Source: Anaspis maculata (Eukaryota > Arthropoda > Insecta > Coleoptera > Scraptiidae). Taken from it: a DNA stretch of 64,000 bases. The position numbers and the translations under genes are program-made. The DNA lies in assembly GCA_949128115.1 (NCBI GenBank), contig OX421962.1, positions 102,888,836 through 102,952,835 on the forward strand, written 5' to 3'. Under the pieces are notes generated by a model. That model ran no database searches, was not told where the DNA came from, and saw nothing but the letters and a program-made list of their open reading frames with translations. The stretch's first letter is position 1. Every line of letters begins with the position of its first letter. Positions 47,276-58,900 of this stretch are shown one piece after another.

Positions 47276-48556
47276 TAAACTGTTCAACATTTGAATTGTC
47301 GTTATCGAAAATTTTGTCCTTTTTCAAAATGATGTAACTTTAGATTGTCTCAACCGATTCCGATTTTGTTTTCACAGTTGCTCAGATACATCTTCCAGCA
47401 ATCTACTCCGTTGGCAAGAGTTTCCAATTCGTTCAATTACATTCGTTACAGGGTGGGATGTGAAGCATTGCAAAATTGTGCTTAGTTCAATAGATCCCGG
47501 TTTTTCCCAACAATTTTTTTTTCAAATACTAACGATATAATCACGATGCCTGATGTCTTGTCTCGAAACGGTTTTTGAATTTTTTAGATCAGAAGTTCAA
47601 CAATGATAATATGATTTTTTTTAGTAAAAGCTGCATTTTAGACATCTTGAAAAAATAAGAGATTGGGGTTATATTGTTGAAACATATCCAAACTAAAATT
47701 TTAGAATGTGTTTCTGAACCAAAAAAACATCTACATAATCAATTTGAGGTCCGTACGTCAAAAATTCCGATATTAATACGATGCAAAAAGTGCGCCCTCT
47801 GATGGCGGATTTCAACCAAAATCACATAAGTTTATAAGACGCCTATACCATGGCCGCAAACCAAATTTCAGCTCAATTGGATGTATCATTTGGGAGGTAT
47901 CATGGACGATTACACAGAGTTAGACACACGGACAGGCAGACGGACGGACTTTGATCTAAAAATGGTCTAAATGAATCGATTAGATGGACTTTGAAAAAAG
48001 TTCTTCGAAATTCGGGAACAAATTTTTTGCGCGTTCACAATATTTTCCTTTTCATTCGAGAACGTGAACCGGGAAAGTAAAACGGATGATTCTAAAGGCA
48101 CAGCAGTTTTTAACAGTTCAAGCAACAAGCATGCAAAATTACAGGTTCTTATCATCAAAAATGCGACTTTATTGCCAACCGAAATGACTAAAATGCAACT
48201 TTTACAAAAAAAAAATCATGTCATCATTGTTGGACTTCTGATCTGGAAAATTCGAAAATTGTTTCGAGATAGGGCATCAGGCTTCATGATTATATCGTTA
48301 GAATTTGGAAAAAAAAATTGTTCACAAAAATGGGGATCTATTGAACTAAGCACAATTTTGCAATGCTTTACATTTCACCCTGTAACGAATGTAATTGGAA
48401 TAAGTCAAAAAATTGTGGTAACCAAGTAGATTGCTGGAAGATGTATCTTGACAACTGTGAAAACAAAATCGGAATTGGTTGAGACAATCCAAAGTTATAC
48501 CGTTTTGAATAAGGGCAAAATTTTCGATACCGACATTTCAAATGTTGAGCAGTTTA
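47276..48556. mobile_element. Foldback palindrome with about 370-bp arms
   Basis: It starts TAAACTGTTCAACATTTGAA and ends with its near counterpart at 48537-48556. Mirrored blocks include CAACCGATTCCGATTTTGTT, CATTCGTTACAGGGTG and TGCTTAGTTCAATAGATCCC. The central 540 bp is not palindromic and includes a TCCGT/CAGACGGAC patch near 47935. The ends match those of the 31905 palindrome. Confidence 0.85.
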
Positions 48557-48671
48557 GTAGCAAAAATACTCCTTCTTACCCATTGAGTGCAAGGATACAA
48601 AATAAAATTCCTGCTATTTGGAGAGTCAAATTACTCAGGATGGTAGGAGTAGGAGAGAATTAAGCAAATAA

Positions 48672-49069
48672 TATCACAAAGCCGAGTCGCTTTCAACAAA
48701 AAGCGATGTGGAAAGTTCAGGAAAAATAAATTCACCAATTCGGAAGAGACTTTTGAAAACATACAAATGGAGCACGACGTTGTACGAATGCGAAACATGG
48801 ACGGTGGGAGAGGCAGGTAAGAAAAACTTGGAAGCGTTCGAAATGTCATGCTACAGGCGCAGGCGCATGATGAAAATACTTTAGATATATAGATTGGGTC
48901 AGCAATAGAGAAGTACTAGAATAAAACAATGAAGACAATGAGAAATAGGATGGTAGAACATCTTCTGAGGCACGAAGGACTAGTTCGAGATATCCTCGAG
49001 ACGGAGGTGGGAATAAAGAGAAGCAGAGGTAAACCCAGGTTAGATTACTGCTCCTACATAGGGGTGTAG
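48672..49069 (+). pseudogene. Degenerate 3' end of a non-LTR retrotransposon reverse transcriptase ORF
   Basis: The translation passes through IRKRLLKTYKWSTTLYECET, WTVGEAGKKNLEAFEMSCYR and RRRRMMKIL. After a stop and frame changes it continues with WVSNREVLE and then VEHLLRHEGLVRDILETEVG and IKRSRGKPRLDY. This is the well-known C-terminal region of arthropod LINE-type ORF2 proteins, where a conserved C-E-T-W-T and L-E-A-F-E-M-W-C series is followed by L-R-H and R-G-R-P-R. At least two stops (near 48882 and 48924) and frame breaks show it is dead. It lies just upstream of the first NKCC coding exon and is not part of that gene. Confidence 0.88.
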
Positions 49070-49268
49070 GATGTTCGATCTTTAGGGAAATGCGTAGGTT
49101 AGCGCAGAATAGGAAGAGCTGAAAGTACGCATCTAACCAGTCTTAAGATTAAAAACTTTGTGATGAATTTTGTGATGATGGTCTTCAAATTAGCGTAGGA
49201 CTCACTGAAGTTGGCTGTAACTGCGATGCTGGAACTTCTGTACGAATCTTCAATGTTTCAGGTCGAGA

Positions 49269-52200
49269 ATGGCACAAAACGGTGGAAGCAGCGTGCCGAG
49301 GAGCGACGCCGAGATCCTGGAATTGGACCCTCTACATCCAGACAGCAAGGACAGCAACAATAAGGACCTCAAAGACAAGGACAAAAGGACGCGGTTTCAA
49401 GTCAACAGGGTACGAAACGAAAGCCACTCCAAAGACGACGACTCGGCTCCGGTGTCGTTGGAAATCGCCTCTTCGGATGCCGAACACACAGACGACGAGG
49501 ATCTCCATTCCATGACGGACCGAACGCGGCTGAATTCCGAATATGCCAAAAGCTTTCGGTAAGTTCGGAAATTTGATATTCATCACCTCCATGGATCGAA
49601 GACACGACGAGCACGATATTACGGCTTCAGTCGTTTGGAAACGACATTAAACACCAGCTTCGCGCATACATGCAGACTCGACTTTTTTTTTTTTAATTTT
49701 TTTAATTTTTACATGTATAAGTTTATATGAGCAGGGATATGACCAGGAACAGGGGCTTGACCGGCACGAGCAGGATACCACAGAGAGATGAAAAATTAAC
49801 TTGGCCAAAGGTGGTTCTCCTGGGACTCCTGACGTCGTCGTAGTTTGTATATGATTTGTGTGGACGGCAGTTTTTCTATTTCAAGCAAAGCCACCTTTGA
49901 CCAAGGTAATTTTTGATTTTGCATACGGTCATTGCCCATTAAAAACGCCTACAAGCTTTTATCACAGAGTGTACTGATTCGATTAATTTTGGCCTGGTGT
50001 CACAGTGACAAAGTAGCCAAAATCAATCTAATCAGTACACTCCGTGTCACAAGCTTGTACGCGTTTTTAATGGCAATGACTGTTCATTGGTGACATGTTA
50101 TTTGTCTAGCAACCTGACAGGCTGCTGCTGCTAGGCAATGTGACGTCACTAGTGTTGTGGGTACTCTACACCATTGTGATAGTGCCTTCCTAGGTTTCTT
50201 AAGCGAGACGGCCCTATTAAAATGGGGGTGGGTGAAACATGGCAAATAATATTTTTGGAGGTCTTTTGGAACAAATAATTATGTATTTCATTGATGGAAC
50301 GCACTATACACCATCTGACCTAGTTCTTGGAAGCGAAGAATTTGATAGTAGATCAAATTAAAACGTAACAAGTGCTAATTGCAATCCACGAAGCTTAATG
50401 GAAGATTGGGAACGCGCGTGGTTTGTTGGCAGTAATTAGATGTGGCGTGAAACACGACGCTCTCGATTCTCGATCAATCCATTTATTACGTTCACTCCGA
50501 GTTGTTATCACCTTTTTTACACACAGAGCTCTGTAGTAGGTATTTACTGCCTACTCTTCAATGTCAGTGGGTGACGGGTGTTTGGAAAACTTGCACACGA
50601 TCTGTACTTGAATGCAGAAATTGACCCAGTCTCGAATTATAACAAATCACTATAATAAAGGTGTGACTTTACAAATACTTTTTATTGTTATTTGTTTATG
50701 AATAACACGATGGGTCACACTCACGTGAACATTGTGATTGATATATATTTTGCAACCAGGAACATTATAGTGCTAGAATAAAATTCAATTTGCGTGCGAT
50801 AGATTCGATAAGTTGACAGCAATAATAACACAATCAGAGGTACGCTGGTACCTAATTACAAACGATAACAGTAGAAATTGTTATTTTAATTCTGAGCTTT
50901 TGATTTTTTCCATCCTACCGTAAAATGTTAGCAACTGTTATTCACTAGCAGCAGGCATTATGACGACTATACCCATTTGATATTGTTCCAGTTTGTTTGT
51001 TGACACTGGAAGAAGGTCGCATTTTAAAGGATCCGATCTATTATGTGCATGCATTTAAATCACTGATACTCATCCGTGGTATTCTTTCAAGGACACAATA
51101 AATTTGACTTCGGTTATAACTTAGTGGGTACCTATTTACCAGTTCCATCCACACCAAGCTCATTCGGTCATCGAGTTGAATTCAAACTCCCTGGTTCCTG
51201 TTGGCTGACATTTTCAAAGTTTTTGAACAATCTTTTTGATTTGGTTAATCGGATTGAGTTTCAATTCAGCCAAACAGGATCTCAAGGTCCCACAGATGAG
51301 ATCTTGAATTTTTGGAGAAGACCACGAAGATTGACAATTTTAGTTTTTAAAGTTCGCTGAGATTAGGGATTCTCAGTATTAAACAAGTTTTTATAATCAA
51401 CTTGATGCAAAACCCCGCACTAGTGCAATAAGTAGGTATAAGATAATTTGAAGTCCTAAGTATTCCAGATTTTGAAGCCTCTCATCATATTGGTACGGAG
51501 TTGCGCTGGGTACTTCTTTAATTAAGAGAAAAACGTTCCAACACACACTGTTTTTTTTACTGCGTACTTATTACTACTAAATACACTTCAATTATTATTC
51601 TGCACCAAACTAGGGGGGGGGTCCGCCCAGCCTAATACTGACTTGGCTCTGCCTTGCTTTATTCAAGTTTCACCTGAACTGAAACAGTGAATGCAGGTAG
51701 TAAAAAACTAACGCTTTGATTGTAATTATTATTATTCTGGAAAATTTTCATCTGCAGCGATATTTTACAAGACTTTTGGTCTCCCCGTCCAAATCCCCAA
51801 AATATGTAATCAGTATATGTAATCACACCTTCAAACGGCATGTTTCTACTTTCACGTTACCTACATACAGCAACGGTAGAATCCAAACACCTGACGGTAA
51901 ACTTTTCAAACCCGTAAAAACTTCAAGGTTTTGTGATCAAACTTTGACTAGATTCAGTACAAATATAATTCCATAACAGATACTTTGTTATTTTTTTAAT
52001 CATCAAAGCTTTTCTCAAAACGGGCCAGTGGCGTAGATCTTGAGGTTTTTGTCTTCTTTTTTGTCCATTTATTTTTTACGCCACTGGACAAGTGGACAAT
52101 TCTCGAAATGAGGACATTCTTAGATGCTGCGTTAATTTACAAGAAACTCCTTACAAAATTGTTATTAGAGGCTTCGTTTTCGAGAGATCTGAGTTTTAAT

Positions 52201-55200
52201 GTTTGACATCTCTAAAACCTCAGGGAAGCACATAGCAGTACACCGTCCTAGTCGGATGATAATATTGACTGCAGCAACGCTGAGCCGGACCAGAACTTGA
52301 ACGGGGAACCGCCGGGAGGTGGTGTTACTGGGTGAGCCACTCACTGGGCGGATCTCATCAAATTCTGAGCTGGCTGATAACTCAATTCAATCAAAAAAAG
52401 TTCACGATTTCTTCTGAAGAAGGTTTCTAGTTTCATTTTAGCTAAGAAACAACCAGTTTTCAAAACATGACATTTTTCGGCCTACAAAATTGCGCTCTTT
52501 TGAATGTTTCTCAATATTTAAACCCAAATGTTTTGGAAAACGAAACCTCTAATCAAAATTGTGCTGGAGTAACTTTTCCTTTCAAATTAAGAGCAGAATC
52601 TGAAAATGTCATCATTTTTTATTAATATGTATACAGTGCCAGTGGTGCCAAAATGAGTGGAAAAAAGGGGGCAATAACTCCTCCAATATTCACGGCACTA
52701 GCCATTACCTATAGAAAATCTATTCCAGTGAAGTTATGAATTTTCTTGGATTTCAATTTTTAGGCTCTCGTATGTTTTCGAGATGTTTCTCAAACATTAG
52801 GATTCAAATATCGCGGAAACGAATCCTGCAATTGAAACTTCGCGAGAGTAACGTTTCCGTCTAAATTGAATGCAGCATCTAAAAATGTCATCATTTTTGA
52901 AAAATATGCAGTGGTGCAGGGAACAAGTGGAAAAAAGGCCAACCCCTCCAATATCTACGACACTGGTCACTGCCTGGAGACTCTATTTCAGTGAAATGAT
53001 GAACTCTCTTGGCTTTTAATATTTAAGCTTTTGAGAGTAATGTTTTGGGAACAATGTTTTTCAAACATTCGTATTCAAATATCATGCAAATAAACAGTGC
53101 CGTAACTAGGCTTGTTGGCGCCTGTGGCAATGTAGCAATGTGCGCCCCAAGGAAGTAAACATTCGGGGGGGGGGGGGGACAGGCTTCGCTAGAGCGCCGC
53201 AGGCAATTTTTTTCCCAGATAATAATAATAATAATGCTAATAACGAGGGGTAAACCACTGACGGAATTTTTGTACACCAATTTACAATGATTTTTCAAGA
53301 GATTTTCATTGATTTCCAAAGATTTCCAATGATTTTCAAAGATTTCCAATGATTTCCAAATGATTTCCAGATGATTTCCAAAATGATTTCCAATGATTTC
53401 CAATGATTTTCAAATGATTTCCAATGATTTTCAAATGATTTCCAATGATTTCCATGGAACTGTACACCAGATTTCCAAGGTGGTTTACCCCTCGGCTAAT
53501 AATAATCTCAAATTAAGGCTGGAAGCTTCCATTTCCTCCCCTCCGGATTTTTGGTCACGATGGGAACACAATTATCTATAAAAAAAAAATTCAAAATGGT
53601 CAATAAGATGAATATCATATTTTAGATCTCTTTCACTCGATCGTTCATAAAAAATAGGTAAAATCAATAATAAATTTACTCGGCTCCTCTACCAGAATTC
53701 TTCAAACTCCCGGCCGTCTATTCTTTTGCAGTCGATCTCCCCAACCCAGAAATAAGAACATTAAGACTAATTGATAATCTTTTCCCACAAAAAAGTCTTC
53801 AACAAAAATAACAAAATACTAGTAGGTAGTACCTATAGGATAACAAGGATAAAAATTGAATAACAAAACAAAACTTGTCAAGTTATTGACAAAATATTTA
53901 GGATCAAAATGGAAAAAGATGCACGTTGCTACCCTATTTCAAATACCCAAGTAAGGTACTGAAAATAAATTTTATGACAAGAAAAAAATGGAAAATGGAA
54001 AAATGGTTGAGTTTTGAAACTTCAACCACCAAGCTGAACTATTCTAGATTTCGACTCAAAAAATATGTCTATAATTTCACCAAATTCAAGCTTGACGTAG
54101 CTGTTTTATCGATTGAAAGTATAGATATCTTTGTTAATCTTTCTTGGCCGACAGAAGAGCGCAAAAACGACTTGACAAGCTTTAGTTTACTGAACAAGAG
54201 ATGAAATTTTTTTCTGAATAAGTATAGAGAGGCCCCTTTTCAGACTGATTCGGCGCTCTTGTATCCATTTGGTGTAACGTGCAAGTAAATACATGCAGGA
54301 ATAGTCAGGCTGGAACTCGAAAAGCACCTTAATCGAACGGCGCTGGCGAAGGGCGCCGAGCGCGAGCGCTCTCTCATCCTCAGCATGTTACTTCCTGCAG
54401 CGGCGTGCTCTTCAATTTTATCCGTTTTATGGCTGTTTTGAATCATGTCATGAAAAAATAGTAGAAAAAGCCGCTTTTGGTTTTTCTAATTTATAAAGTT
54501 AGTGAAGTTGTAGGTAGAAAAAGATATAGGTTCAGGTGAAAATTTGAAATAAAAAATGAAAAAAATAAGTAATAGGTATTACCCAAGCTGAATTTTGCGC
54601 CCCTGAAATTTTTGCGCCTGTGGCAAATGCCACCTTCGCCACGCCCTAGTTACGGCACTGCAAATAAAGCCTCTAATCGAAATTTGTCAGGGGTAAATTT
54701 TTCTTCTGAGTTGATTGTAGAATCCAAATGCATTTTTGCGAAATAGTCAGTAGCGTAGAAATTAGTGGGATAACAGGGACGAGCCTCCACTCTTCAATAT
54801 CCACGTCGCTGGGTTAGTGTATCGAAATCCTTCACCGAGAGTTTTTTGGAAATTCCCTCGACAATTGAGTAGGTACGTATGCAAAATTTGGAGCAAATTG
54901 CTTCAGTGGTATGAAAGTTAATTGGGAAAATGATATTTCAATCTCAACTCTATCTCAGTTATTCACAACGTGGATGCCACTTGTATATTATGATTGTACT
55001 GGATATCACTATAGATTTGGATTAAGGAGAAAAAAGAAACTGTATCATTTCCAATAGCTAAAATCAAAGATATCAATAAAGCTTGAAAGTAAAGTTTTTA
55101 TCGAAACACTCTGAATGTTGCGAAATATAGAAAATCTTGGTTCTCAAATTTGAATTCTACTTTCTTCTACTGGAAGTTCTGAAATTACTGGTTGCCAAGT

Positions 55201-55995
55201 TATTCCAATCTGGACATTTTTCTAGCATGGCGAGGGAATCTCGCTCGGTCATCTTCAAATTCTTCATGGAATATCGGATTTTGCGAGGAATTTTGGCTTT
55301 TGATGAATCTGCATATAAAAACTCTGAGATTTTCTAGATACTTGGTAGGTAGGTAGGTAATTCCAATGAGTTTTTGAAACTTCGATAATAATGGTCTTGA
55401 ATACATCATTTGATAATCACTTCCTTGATTTAATACATCCACGATTTTGTAAAGCAAGTAGTCTAATTTTAGCTTCCTATTCATTTTCCTGCCTCATCTA
55501 TCATCTATCAATCCAACTGATTACATAAACTACTAGGTAGTCTACTAGCTATATTATGTAACCTAATCTATAAATAAATCTTGATGGGAATAATAAAATA
55601 AACTTGAGAATTCTGCAGTATGACATTGATGGAGTGTTGTACCATAGTAGAGTGCATATAAGCTCATAGACTTTTTTTGCTGTCATGCTAGAAAGAACTG
55701 CTCATTTTTTGCCCGATTAGCCAAGCTCGAACTAGTTTCCCGGGGGGCAACACTGCGCAAACAATAACCCGAACTAAATGAACGTTGAACTCATCGTTTC
55801 CAAAGCCCAATATCCTGTCTATTCAAAATACCACAATGCAAATAAAATGATTTTTATGCTAACTTTTTTTTTTCCATCAGGCAGTTAACCAGAGAAGCGC
55901 TGCCCAGGCTGGACAATTACAGGAACATCATGTCCTTACAGGCTGCAAACAGACCGACTCTGGATGAACTGCACAATGACGCAACGCTCAGCAAG
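49269..55995 (+). CDS. NKCC: Na-K-2Cl cotransporter (SLC12A1/2 type), N-terminal part
   Basis: Two coding exons are in the window: 49269-49558 (acceptor at 49260-49261, donor GTAAGT) and 55881-55995 (acceptor CATCAG, donor GTGAGA). They join through a split CGG codon and give residues 1-135. The cytoplasmic N-terminus is acidic and polar. R42-F43-Q44-V45 is the RFx[V/I] docking motif for SPAK/OSR1 kinases. Residues 97-110 (RQLTREALPRLDNY) match the family's phosphoregulated segment that precedes PRxDxYR, with T100 at a conserved threonine position. Residues 121-128 (RPTLDELH) match the RPSLxELH of NKCC1. The transport domain lies beyond 64000. NKCC imports Na, K and Cl together in the plasma membrane. 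KCC-type and NCC-type relatives are less likely because of the RPTLDELH block. Exon 1 has GC-rich, well-coded text unlike its surroundings. The intron between the exons is 6.3 kb. Confidence 0.87.
49559..52489. other. NKCC intron, first part
   Basis: No exon seen. It holds the palindrome at 49927-50081. A small inverted pair CCAGTGGCGTA / TACGCCACTGG bounds 52025-52088. A poly-G run lies at 51611. A GAGGCTTCGTTTTCGAG repeat fragment in inverted orientation lies near 52165. Confidence 0.6.
49927..50081. mobile_element. 155-bp inverted-repeat MITE in the NKCC intron
   Basis: GTCATTGCCCATTAAAAACG at the left and CGTTTTTAATGGCAATGAC at the right are counterparts. The match continues through CTACAAGCTT and CAGAGTGTACTGATTCGATT to a short centre near 50005. 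Confidence 0.85.
53244..53494. mobile_element. Small array element with CGAGGGG termini and 8-bp duplication
   Basis: It starts CGAGGGGTAAACCACT and ends GGTGGTTTACCCCTCG. GCTAATAA stands on both sides (53236-53243 and 53495-53502). Inside each end is TGTACACCA (53273 region and 53461). Between them is an array of GATTTCCA-containing units of 10-11 bp. At 251 bp this looks like the compact form of the family whose large locus is at 11241-23795. Confidence 0.88.
53288..53455 (+). repeat. Minisatellite of ATGATTTCCA-type units
   Basis: About 15 units of 10-11 bp such as AATGATTTCCA and AATGATTTTCA fill the interior of the small element. The unit matches the GATTTCCA beside the right terminus. 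Confidence 0.9.
54851..55880. other. NKCC intron, last part
   Basis: No further exon or array was recognised. The end has a T-rich polypyrimidine tract (near 55863-55878) before the acceptor CATCAG at 55875-55880. Confidence 0.55.
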
Positions 55996-58900
55996 GTGAG
56001 ATCCAATATGCTCAGATTGCTGATGTAGAAGTCTAATAACGAGTCTAATAATAAAAGTATATTGCACAAAAAAAGGCATTGCCCAGCAGGTAAAAGAGAC
56101 GGAAAGTTTGATATAGGTAGGTTTTGAAAGGCTCGGGCATCATAATCGCCCGGTGATTTTGCAATGCTATTGTATCGAGAACCGTTCATGCAGCACAATG
56201 CTGAGATGTGACGTCAGTTTCAAACGAAAAATTAACGCATCACTTGCATATTATTGTGTTCAGCTAGTAAAAAAGTTTTATTGGCTAATTTTTTACTCCA
56301 AGAAGTACTAGAAGTACCTACGTAGGCACAGGGTGATTCAAGGGTGATTCAAGCTCGACGCACAGGCCATTTTTCTTGTAAGACAGAGAAGAAATTTGTT
56401 GCATCTCGTAGAGAGGCCTCAATATTATGTAGAAATTAACACAATACCGATCATTTTACCTCACCGACGGCGACGACCGACGCCCTGAATATTTTTTCCC
56501 AGAAACCTCTATTGGGTGTCCACTTGGAAATTTTCCACCCCCGATTTCTCCTCTAAAATTTTTTTTACCAAGAATTCCCGAGACAGGTCGATTTTATCCT
56601 GCTTCATTCCCTGAGGAAATTTCAAATGGGAATATGGGTCGAGTAATGCATCATTTTTCAAGGCATGTCAACACCATTTATTTCAGTCGAGATTTTAGTG
56701 AAAAAAATTAACTCGAACCACGAACCACCAGTTTCTGAGATACGGTGTTAATTCCTACCTAAGATCCATGTCTAAAACGCAAAAAAGATTCCCCTTTATG
56801 TCTAAGCATCGACTTTGAATCACCTTGTACACCCCTAGCAATTTTATTCTTAGCTCAGAACATACGTACCTTCTCTGGCATCATAAAATCTGGCACCATA
56901 AGTTAATCCTAGATAAGGATATCTAGAAGAACTTTCTGGAAAACGACTAGAATAAGACGTGAAAAGTACCTACTCGGTTTTGAAGTATTAGCTTCGCATC
57001 CAAAATTCTCTTCTCTCAGACTCTCAGACAGACGTTCTTCATATAAATAACAGTGCATTGAAACCCCATTCAGACCGGTAGAATTCTCTATGGGTAAGTA
57101 CCCACATATTCGTCTCTTGTATCGGGAGGTACGGGCACAAAGAAAGGTCTGTAGTGGTCTCTATAGGTTATTTTGGAGGCAGTTAGTCTATTTTAGATAC
57201 AAATTAGATATTTGTTTTATCATGGCACACTGCTCTGGAGAGCTGATGCCTGATAACAGGAAAACTTGCGACAAACCTATAGGATCCTATTGTGAATATC
57301 CCATTTTTCCACAATTCTCATTTGTATAGGGCAGAATCTTTTCAACTTCTTGTAAAGTTGACTGTAGACACTGTAAAATCCCAGTTGTCTCAAAAATTCT
57401 AGATTATGTGAACATTTTACGTCTCTATTTTTCTAGAATCTCTATACAATATATACATGAATGATATAAAGCGATAAAGAGGTGTGATATTAAGAATTTT
57501 CGGACCAAAACTAATATTTTCTCAACCTCACGTCGCGCACTTGCTTGAATTTCTTATTTGCATCTGTTTGGTAATTGCAGATACTTTACGGCCCGCAGTT
57601 AATTCTCGCTCAAATATTTGCTTTTCGGCTGCGATTACTTTGAAGTGCCGTTTTTATTTTTGTTGTTTATAGGTACATTGTACCTACATACCCTTCGAAA
57701 TTTTCGCGGAAGTTACATTATCACGGAATATATAATTTCCAACAGTAATGTGTGATAATTGTAACATTTCACTAGTTTGTTTCGTTTATGTGGTTGATAA
57801 GAATCGCAAGTCCTTGTGCGCCAATACATAAATTACGAACAGTCGATGGTTTAGGTATACACACGTTAAACTGAGATATATGGACAGCAATTTGCCAATT
57901 AGGACAGTGTCACTGTGTGACTTGATTGGTTGTAGAGAGACTACCTTCCTTTGTGTTTCTCATTTCATCGTACACCTTTCACCGTATGGTTGTGCCTATT
58001 TTTAACATTGAACTGGTGTGTGTAAAAGCAAAAATACAACACACCCACTTAGCAAAGGGTAAAAAACTTGGAGGCCTCTCTATATAAATATATGTATCAC
58101 TTTCAAAAAATTATACCTGTAATTATATAAATATTTCTACAGTTTTAACTACCTGCTACAAAATTCAACCAATATATGAATAATTACCTAACCTGTTATG
58201 TTCGGTGATAATGCACACTGAAATGCATTCCATTGACCCTGCTTCAAACTATGTATATTATGCTTGGTTCAATGTCACATGCATGTGAAAATTATAAGCT
58301 TGGTCTTGATTGCATTTAATTTTTCAACCTGATTTCGATCTGAAGGAGGACTAGGTGAATTTGCCCCAAATGAATATAGCATTCTCTTCGACTTCGTTGT
58401 ATCTCATGATTAATATGAAAGAAAATTTTCCATCGGGTACTTATCTTATGGGAAGCACGACTGATATAACGGCCTTGTTGCATTAAGCTCAAACAGGAAT
58501 GAGGAATTCAAATCTGTATTTTGGTTTGTAGCTTCACACGCATTAACGTCTAAATTTAAATTGCTTGTTTAAAATTAGAACTCTTTCAACTGCACACACA
58601 CTACACTCGCAAACTCATAAAAATGCTGTATATATAACATGGAAGTAATTGACCACGCTTTTATATAAATATATTTTTATTGTCAAGTTCTTGAACTTGG
58701 TATACGCGTATGAGTTTATTGGCTTTCGGCTCTTATCAAACATAGATACTTAGATATGAATGATTATTTTCTAACGGAAGCTTCAGCAGGCCTCTCGCCT
58801 CTTCCACGCACGCCTTTTATCTTTAGAAGAACAAATAAACTTTGAATGGATAGCGTTAGATTGTATGCAGGATATAAGCACTGTGTGCATAATTTATATT

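Larger units (their letters stand above)
53095..54660. mobile_element. Non-autonomous hAT-like element, 1566 bp
   Basis: It starts CAGTGCCGTAACTAGG and ends CCTAGTTACGGCACTG, exact 16-bp counterparts. CAAATAAA stands on both sides (53087-53094 and 54661-54668). Just inside, GGCGCCTGTGGCAATG at the left is mirrored by TTTGCGCCTGTGGCAAATGC-type text at the right, in the same reading direction. A poly-G run lies at 53165. A second transposon sits at 53244-53494. No transposase frame is visible. Confidence 0.93.
52490..54850 (+). repeat. Tandem repeat of about 275 bp, interrupted by a hAT element
   Basis: Unit starts lie near 52541 (CCTCTAATCAAAATTGTGCT), 52820 (CTGCAATTGAAACTTCGCGA) and 53088/54661 (AAATAAAGCCTCTAATCGAA). 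Each unit has AAAATGTCATCATTTTT and then a GTGGTGC...CTCCAATAT block. The third unit is split by the hAT insertion, so its body continues after 54660. Units are 75-85% alike. The motif ties it to the repeats at 1-950 and 17118. Confidence 0.75.

Noticed and set aside
53023..53403. Minus-strand frame rich in NHWKSLEI
   Set aside because: It is a translation of the ATGATTTCCA array inside a transposon.
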